In this document: piece by piece, positions 60,250-64,000 of the stretch
How positions within the stretch are numbered: position 1 is the stretch's first letter
Layout of the letters: every line of letters begins with the position of its first letter
Source: Erysipelotrichaceae bacterium
GTDB lineage: Bacteria > Bacillota_I > Bacilli_A > Erysipelotrichales > Erysipelotrichaceae
Assembly (NCBI GenBank): GCA_017431225.1
Contig: JAFRLM010000007.1
Coordinates: 62,001 to 126,000 of the forward strand
DNA: 64,000 nucleotides
Direction: 5' to 3'
The notes under the pieces: generated by a model
What the model saw: only the letters and a program-made list of their open reading frames with translations
Told to the model about the DNA's origin: nothing
Database searches by the model: none
Position numbers and translations under genes: made by a program

Positions 60250-63200
60250 AACCTCTAAAACTGAAGATGACGGCTTTCGGCTCCTATGCCGAAGAGGCTG
60301 TTGTGGATTTTGAAAAATTCAAAAGCGGACTGTTTCTGATCACCGGTGATACCGGCGCGGGAAAGACGACGATCTTTGACGCGATCGTTTTTGCCTTGTA
60401 CGGAACTTCCAGCGGTTCGGAACGAACGATGGAAATGATGCACTGCGACTTCGTCAGCAAGGATGTTGATACGAGCGTTGAGCTCGATTTTGAGCAGAAC
60501 GGCAAGAAGTACAATGTTAAAAGAACACTTCATTTTGCCAAGAAACGCGGAAAAGAAGATGAGTACGGCAGCTCTACGGTAAACGCCGTACTGACAGAAC
60601 CGGGAAACAAGACGGTAACGGTCTCTAGCAAGGTAACGGACCGGATCACTGAGATCATCGGTCTTAACAAAGACCAGTTCCGGCAGATCGTCATGCTGGC
60701 GCAAGGCGAATTCAAGAAGTTCCTGAAATCCGACAGCGATGAGAAAAGCGTTATCCTGGGGAAACTCTTTGATAACTCCTCTTATCTGCGCTATCAGGAA
60801 TTGTTCAAGGAAGCGGCGGACAGGCTTTACGGAGAGCGTAAAGATCATTTTGAAGCTGTGGAGATTCAGATGAAACAGGTCTTCCAGAAACCGGAAGGTT
60901 ATGAAGAGGAAAACTGGCTGACGGGAAATCCACAGTTGCTGGATCATCTGGAACAACTCATAAAAGACGAAACAAGCAAAGCGGCTAAACTGAAGGAAGA
61001 TGCCGAAAAGAAAAATGAAGATCTGGAAAATTTGAATAAAGCTCGTGTCACAGCTGAAGAACACAATAACCAGCTGCGAGATCTGGAAACAAGTCGTACA
61101 AGTCTTTCGGAACTTGAACAGCAGAAAGAACAATTCGACCAGAAAAAGAAACGCCTGAATATAGCTGAGGATGTATACCGAAAAGTCCTGCCGGCAAAAG
61201 ACAACCGGAATTCTTCGTTAATAATCCTGAATGATCTGAATAAAAATATCGCTAAGCTCGAAGGAGAACTTGAGAAAAAGGATACTGCGAGAAAAGAAGC
61301 GGAGCAGAAGGTTGAAAATGATGTTCAGGTAAAGAAGACGGTTGATAAGTTATCTGAAGCGATCACGGTATTAAAAAACAAGCTTCCTACTTATGATGAA
61401 CTGGAAATTAAGGCTAAGAGCATTCGTGAAAAGGAAGTGAAGCTGGAGGAAGATAAAGGGAAACTTCAGAAAATCTCTGATGATCTCAAGATCTTAGAGA
61501 AACGCCTGGAAGATGCGAGGACAGAAGAAGAATCACTGAAAGACGCAGGCGAAAGAAAAGAGAAAAAAGAATCTGAAAAACGGGATCTTAGTAAGGAACT
61601 GGATGAACTTGCAGGAGAGAACGGCATCCGTAAACGGATAAGTGATATCAGCGATCTTTCTACGGATCTCAGCGAAAAAAGAGAAAAAAGAAAAACTGCC
61701 GCTGCAGAACTTGATAAGGCGCTGGAATGTTATCAGACAAAATACCGTTTATTCTTCGCCGGTCAATCCGGTATTCTGGCGAAGCAGTTACGGAAAGACC
61801 TCGAAACGAATGGCGAAGCAGATTGTCCGGTCTGCCGGACCCGGTTCAGACGCGGACAGGATGTTCATTTCGCACACCTTGAAGAAGGAATCCCGACACA
61901 GGAAGAAGTTGATCTGGCAAAAGAAGAACACGATAAGAAATACGATGCCGATCAGCAGTTACGTAACGATATCGATAGCCTTATCACTAAGATTGAGACG
62001 GGAAAGGCAGAAGCTTTAAAAGCCACTCAAAAACTGTTCCCGGACTGCGCGGATTGGAATGCTCTTGCTGAAGGAGACTATCTCGATCAGAAAGAGAATG
62101 CGCTTAATGTACGTATGCAGGAAGTAGAATCTGCGCTGGTAAAAGCAGAAAAAGATGCTGAACGATATCAGGAACTGCAGGATCAGATCAAAAAGGACAG
62201 CGATAAGCAGATCGAACTAATCGGAAAACAGAAGTCGCTATCCACCGGTATTGAGAAAGAGGAAGCTGAATGTAGAACCCGGAAAGAAGAATACGCAAAA
62301 CAGCTCTCCGAACTACCTTACGACAGCCGTGAAAAAGCAGTCCAGGAGATCGACAGACTGGATGCAGAGAAGAAAACCCTGTCCGATCAGATCGAAAAGA
62401 ACCGTCAGGAAAATGAGGAAGCTCAGAAAGCATATAACACGGTCAGTGGAGCTCTTGTTTCAGAGAAAGACCGCCATCCCAAATGTGAAGAGGATGCCGC
62501 AAAAGCGGAAACTATCCTGTTAACTGTATTGAAAGAACAGGGCTACGATTCATTGCTGCAGGCGGAAGCGGCACTGGAAGGTATCGAAGATCCGGAAAAC
62601 TGGCTGAAGAAAGAAAAAAAGGCGATCGACGACTATGCGATCGCACTGAGCTCAAAAAGGGAACTGGTTAAGAAACTCCAAGAACAGACAAAGGATTATA
62701 AGAAAGAAAATCTGGACAGTATCGATGAAAAGATCACTGCTGCGAGAGAACAGCTTGGGGAAGCTAACCGTGCTCACAACATGTGTGAAAGACTGCTGGA
62801 TAATCATCAGAACGTCTTTGACGCTGTGAAAGAGGAAAAAGCAGCTCTGGCGGAAAGTGATGAAGCCTACAACATGCTCAACCGTTTATCTGAACTGGCA
62901 GTAGGTTCCAATAGCGAAGGCGGCAAACTCTCCTTTGACCGCTACGTCATGGGAGCTACTTTCCGGGAAGTGATCGAAAAGGCGAATATCCGTCTGGAGA
63001 TCATGTCCGGAGGCCAGTATCAGCTGGTTCACCAGGCAGAAGCATACCGTAAGAACGCGAAGGCCGGTCTGGACATCGAAGTGCTCGATAGAAACACCGG
63101 GATCCAGCGCGCTTCCGGATCCTTGTCCGGAGGGGAATCGTTCATCGTTTCCCTGGCTCTTGCGCTCGGACTCTCAGATGTCGTACAGAGTCACGCCGGC

Positions 63201-63428
63201 GGCCAGTCGCTCGACACTCTGTTCATCGACGAAGGTTTCGGAACACTGGACGATGATGTGCTGGATAAAGCGGTACAGGTTCTGAACAGTCTGTCAGATG
63301 ACAACCAGCATCTGGTCGGGATCATTTCCCATGTCAACCGTCTGGAAGAGAGCATCGTTCAGAAGATCGTCGTCAAAAACGGGCAAAAGGGCAGTTCACT
63401 TCGTCTGGAAGGCGTCGAAAACTTCTGA
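60246..63428 (+). CDS. sbcC: Exonuclease subunit SbcC (Rad50-like)
   Basis: 1060 residues: N-terminal ATPase half (Walker A ITGDTGAGKTTIFDAIVFAL), long coiled coil (~190-500 and ~570-860), central zinc hook DCPVCRTRF near residue 530, and C-terminal half with SGSLSGGESFIVSLALALG signature and DTLFIDEGFGTLD Walker B. The coiled-coil part is visibly more A-rich than the ends, as expected from its Lys/Glu content. A strong terminator follows. Confidence 0.97.
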   Translation: MKPLKLKMTAFGSYAEEAVVDFEKFKSGLFLITGDTGAGKTTIFDAIVFALYGTSSGSERTMEMMHCDFVSKDVDTSVELDFEQNGKKYNVKRTLHFAKKRGKEDEYGSSTVNAVLTEPGNKTVTVSSKVTDRITEIIGLNKDQFRQIVMLAQGEFKKFLKSDSDEKSVILGKLFDNSSYLRYQELFKEAADRLYGERKDHFEAVEIQMKQVFQKPEGYEEENWLTGNPQLLDHLEQLIKDETSKAAKLKEDAEKKNEDLENLNKARVTAEEHNNQLRDLETSRTSLSELEQQKEQFDQKKKRLNIAEDVYRKVLPAKDNRNSSLIILNDLNKNIAKLEGELEKKDTARKEAEQKVENDVQVKKTVDKLSEAITVLKNKLPTYDELEIKAKSIREKEVKLEEDKGKLQKISDDLKILEKRLEDARTEEESLKDAGERKEKKESEKRDLSKELDELAGENGIRKRISDISDLSTDLSEKREKRKTAAAELDKALECYQTKYRLFFAGQSGILAKQLRKDLETNGEADCPVCRTRFRRGQDVHFAHLEEGIPTQEEVDLAKEEHDKKYDADQQLRNDIDSLITKIETGKAEALKATQKLFPDCADWNALAEGDYLDQKENALNVRMQEVESALVKAEKDAERYQELQDQIKKDSDKQIELIGKQKSLSTGIEKEEAECRTRKEEYAKQLSELPYDSREKAVQEIDRLDAEKKTLSDQIEKNRQENEEAQKAYNTVSGALVSEKDRHPKCEEDAAKAETILLTVLKEQGYDSLLQAEAALEGIEDPENWLKKEKKAIDDYAIALSSKRELVKKLQEQTKDYKKENLDSIDEKITAAREQLGEANRAHNMCERLLDNHQNVFDAVKEEKAALAESDEAYNMLNRLSELAVGSNSEGGKLSFDRYVMGATFREVIEKANIRLEIMSGGQYQLVHQAEAYRKNAKAGLDIEVLDRNTGIQRASGSLSGGESFIVSLALALGLSDVVQSHAGGQSLDTLFIDEGFGTLDDDVLDKAVQVLNSLSDDNQHLVGIISHVNRLEESIVQKIVVKNGQKGSSLRLEGVENF

Positions 63429-63449
63429 AATACAAACACTTCAAACAAC

Positions 63450-63480
63450 ACAAAAGGATGGGAATGACCCATCCTTTTGT
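63450..63480. terminator. Bidirectional terminator
   Basis: ACAAAAGGATGGG pairs perfectly with CCCATCCTTTTGT around AATGA; serves sbcC and the convergent glycosyltransferase gene. Confidence 0.88.
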
Positions 63481-63507
63481 CTGTTTCAGGAGAAACAGTG
63501 CTCGATG

Positions 63508-64000
63508 TTATTTTGCGAAGATCTTTTTGGAGTACAGATTGTCGTATTTCTTCAGCATCTGCTCAAGGCTGTAATGTTCCAAGATATCCTTGTGCGCCTG
63601 TTCCGTGATCTCTTTGGTCGACTCATCATTGTAGTGGTTGATGGCATTGACGAAAGCGGCAGCGCTGTCGCAGATATAACCGTTTTCACCGTTGTTGATG
63701 ACGTCACGGCTGCCGACGACATTGGAGACGACACAGAGCTTTTTCTGATACATTGCTTCAAGCAGGGCGATCGGAAGACCTTCCCAGAGAGAAGTCAGAA
63801 GGAAGACATCGCATTCCGCCATTTTCTGCAGAGCTTTGTCGTGTTCCAGCCAGCCGGTAAACTCGATGTTCGGAGCTGTCAGTTTCCATTTGTATTCACC
63901 GTCGCCGATCCAGATAAAACGGGTCTCAGGCATCGCTCTGGCGATCTCATTGAAAAGATCCGGGTTCTTCTGACCGTTGATCAGACCGGTCGTAAAGACA
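63508..64000 (-). CDS. Glycosyltransferase family 4-like, C-terminal part (cut by window edge)
   Basis: About 164 residues remain, open to the right edge. IWIGDGEYKWKL, FTGWLEHDKALQKMAECDVFLLTSLWEGLPIALLEAM (family E-x7-E region, in part) and NGENGYICDSAAAF are typical of GT4 enzymes; EGLPIALLE holds the first glutamate. It transfers sugar from a nucleotide sugar to an unknown acceptor, probably a cell-surface glycan. Confidence 0.88.
   Translation of the reverse strand, partial: VFTTGLINGQKNPDLFNEIARAMPETRFIWIGDGEYKWKLTAPNIEFTGWLEHDKALQKMAECDVFLLTSLWEGLPIALLEAMYQKKLCVVSNVVGSRDVINNGENGYICDSAAAFVNAINHYNDESTKEITEQAHKDILEHYSLEQMLKKYDNLYSKKIFAK

Noticed and set aside
1..64000. CRISPR array, tRNA/rRNA genes, insertion sequences, prophage or attachment sites
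   Set aside because: None could be supported: no spaced direct repeats, no cloverleaf sequences noticed, no transposase or integrase genes among the recognised proteins.

Overview
The window looks like the chromosome of a Gram-positive bacterium of the phylum Bacillota, most likely a member of the Erysipelotrichia or a close relative. The evidence is a Bacillus-type S10/spc/alpha ribosomal cluster (rpsJ to rplQ, with secY, adk, map, infA and rpmJ inside), a zinc-type S14, PyrR, an LtaS-type sulfatase, an ftsEX locus with a PcsB-like hydrolase, strong AGGAGG ribosome binding sites and a missing rpmD (L30). The class-level call is inference. I saw no insertion sequence, prophage, CRISPR array, tRNA or rRNA; nearly all of it is gene-dense core chromosome.

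Layout. 1-4.7 kb: 3' end of tpiA, an LtaS-like phosphoglycerol transferase, an ASCH-GNAT fusion, an FMN-binding flavoprotein and an unknown membrane-anchored protein. 4.7-8.6 kb: a uracil salvage locus (uraA, a TudS-like DUF523 protein and pyrR on the minus strand, upp divergent) plus a 26-residue membrane peptide and an ArsC/Spx-like protein. 8.6-13.9 kb: a MATE exporter behind a structured, terminator-ended leader, an RluD-type pseudouridine synthase, and a cystine-type ABC uptake operon ending in a glutaredoxin-like gene. 13.9-21.6 kb: a minus-strand operon (AMP-forming acyl-CoA ligase, E2-like acyltransferase, YbaK deacylase), a padR/DUF4097 pair, and a minus-strand operon of unknown protein, GH25 muramidase and glpK. 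21.6-27 kb: DUF885 lipoprotein, a MarR regulator with twin operators, preQ1-I riboswitch with queT, ung, an OsmC protein and a degenerate PfkB protein. 27-41.6 kb: the ribosomal/secY/rpoA cluster. 41.7-47.4 kb: a DarA-like c-di-AMP receptor, a YitT protein and ftsE-ftsX-pcsB-like-ctpA. 47.5-56.1 kb: uvrB, a GNAT-esterase fusion, an sce7726-type nuclease-fold protein, a moxR-DUF58-transglutaminase operon and a 29-residue peptide. 56.2-64 kb: an LCM-type methyltransferase, a macro-domain/VWA pair, sbcD-sbcC and the 3' part of a glycosyltransferase.

Two themes cut across the map. First, at least nine genes have a good -10 hexamer ending only 6-8 nt before the start codon and no Shine-Dalgarno sequence, so they are probably transcribed as leaderless mRNAs, while their neighbours carry strong AGGAGG sites. 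Second, several genes sit behind RNA leaders: a recognisable preQ1-I element before queT, a repeat-containing leader resembling the guanidine-IV (mepA) class before the MATE exporter, and an attenuator of no class I recognise before the uracil permease. The most unusual proteins are a double transglutaminase whose first copy has lost its catalytic residues, a macro-domain protein with a C-terminal helical domain next to a VWA protein, two fusions involving acetyltransferase domains, and an E2-type acyltransferase lacking the catalytic histidine.
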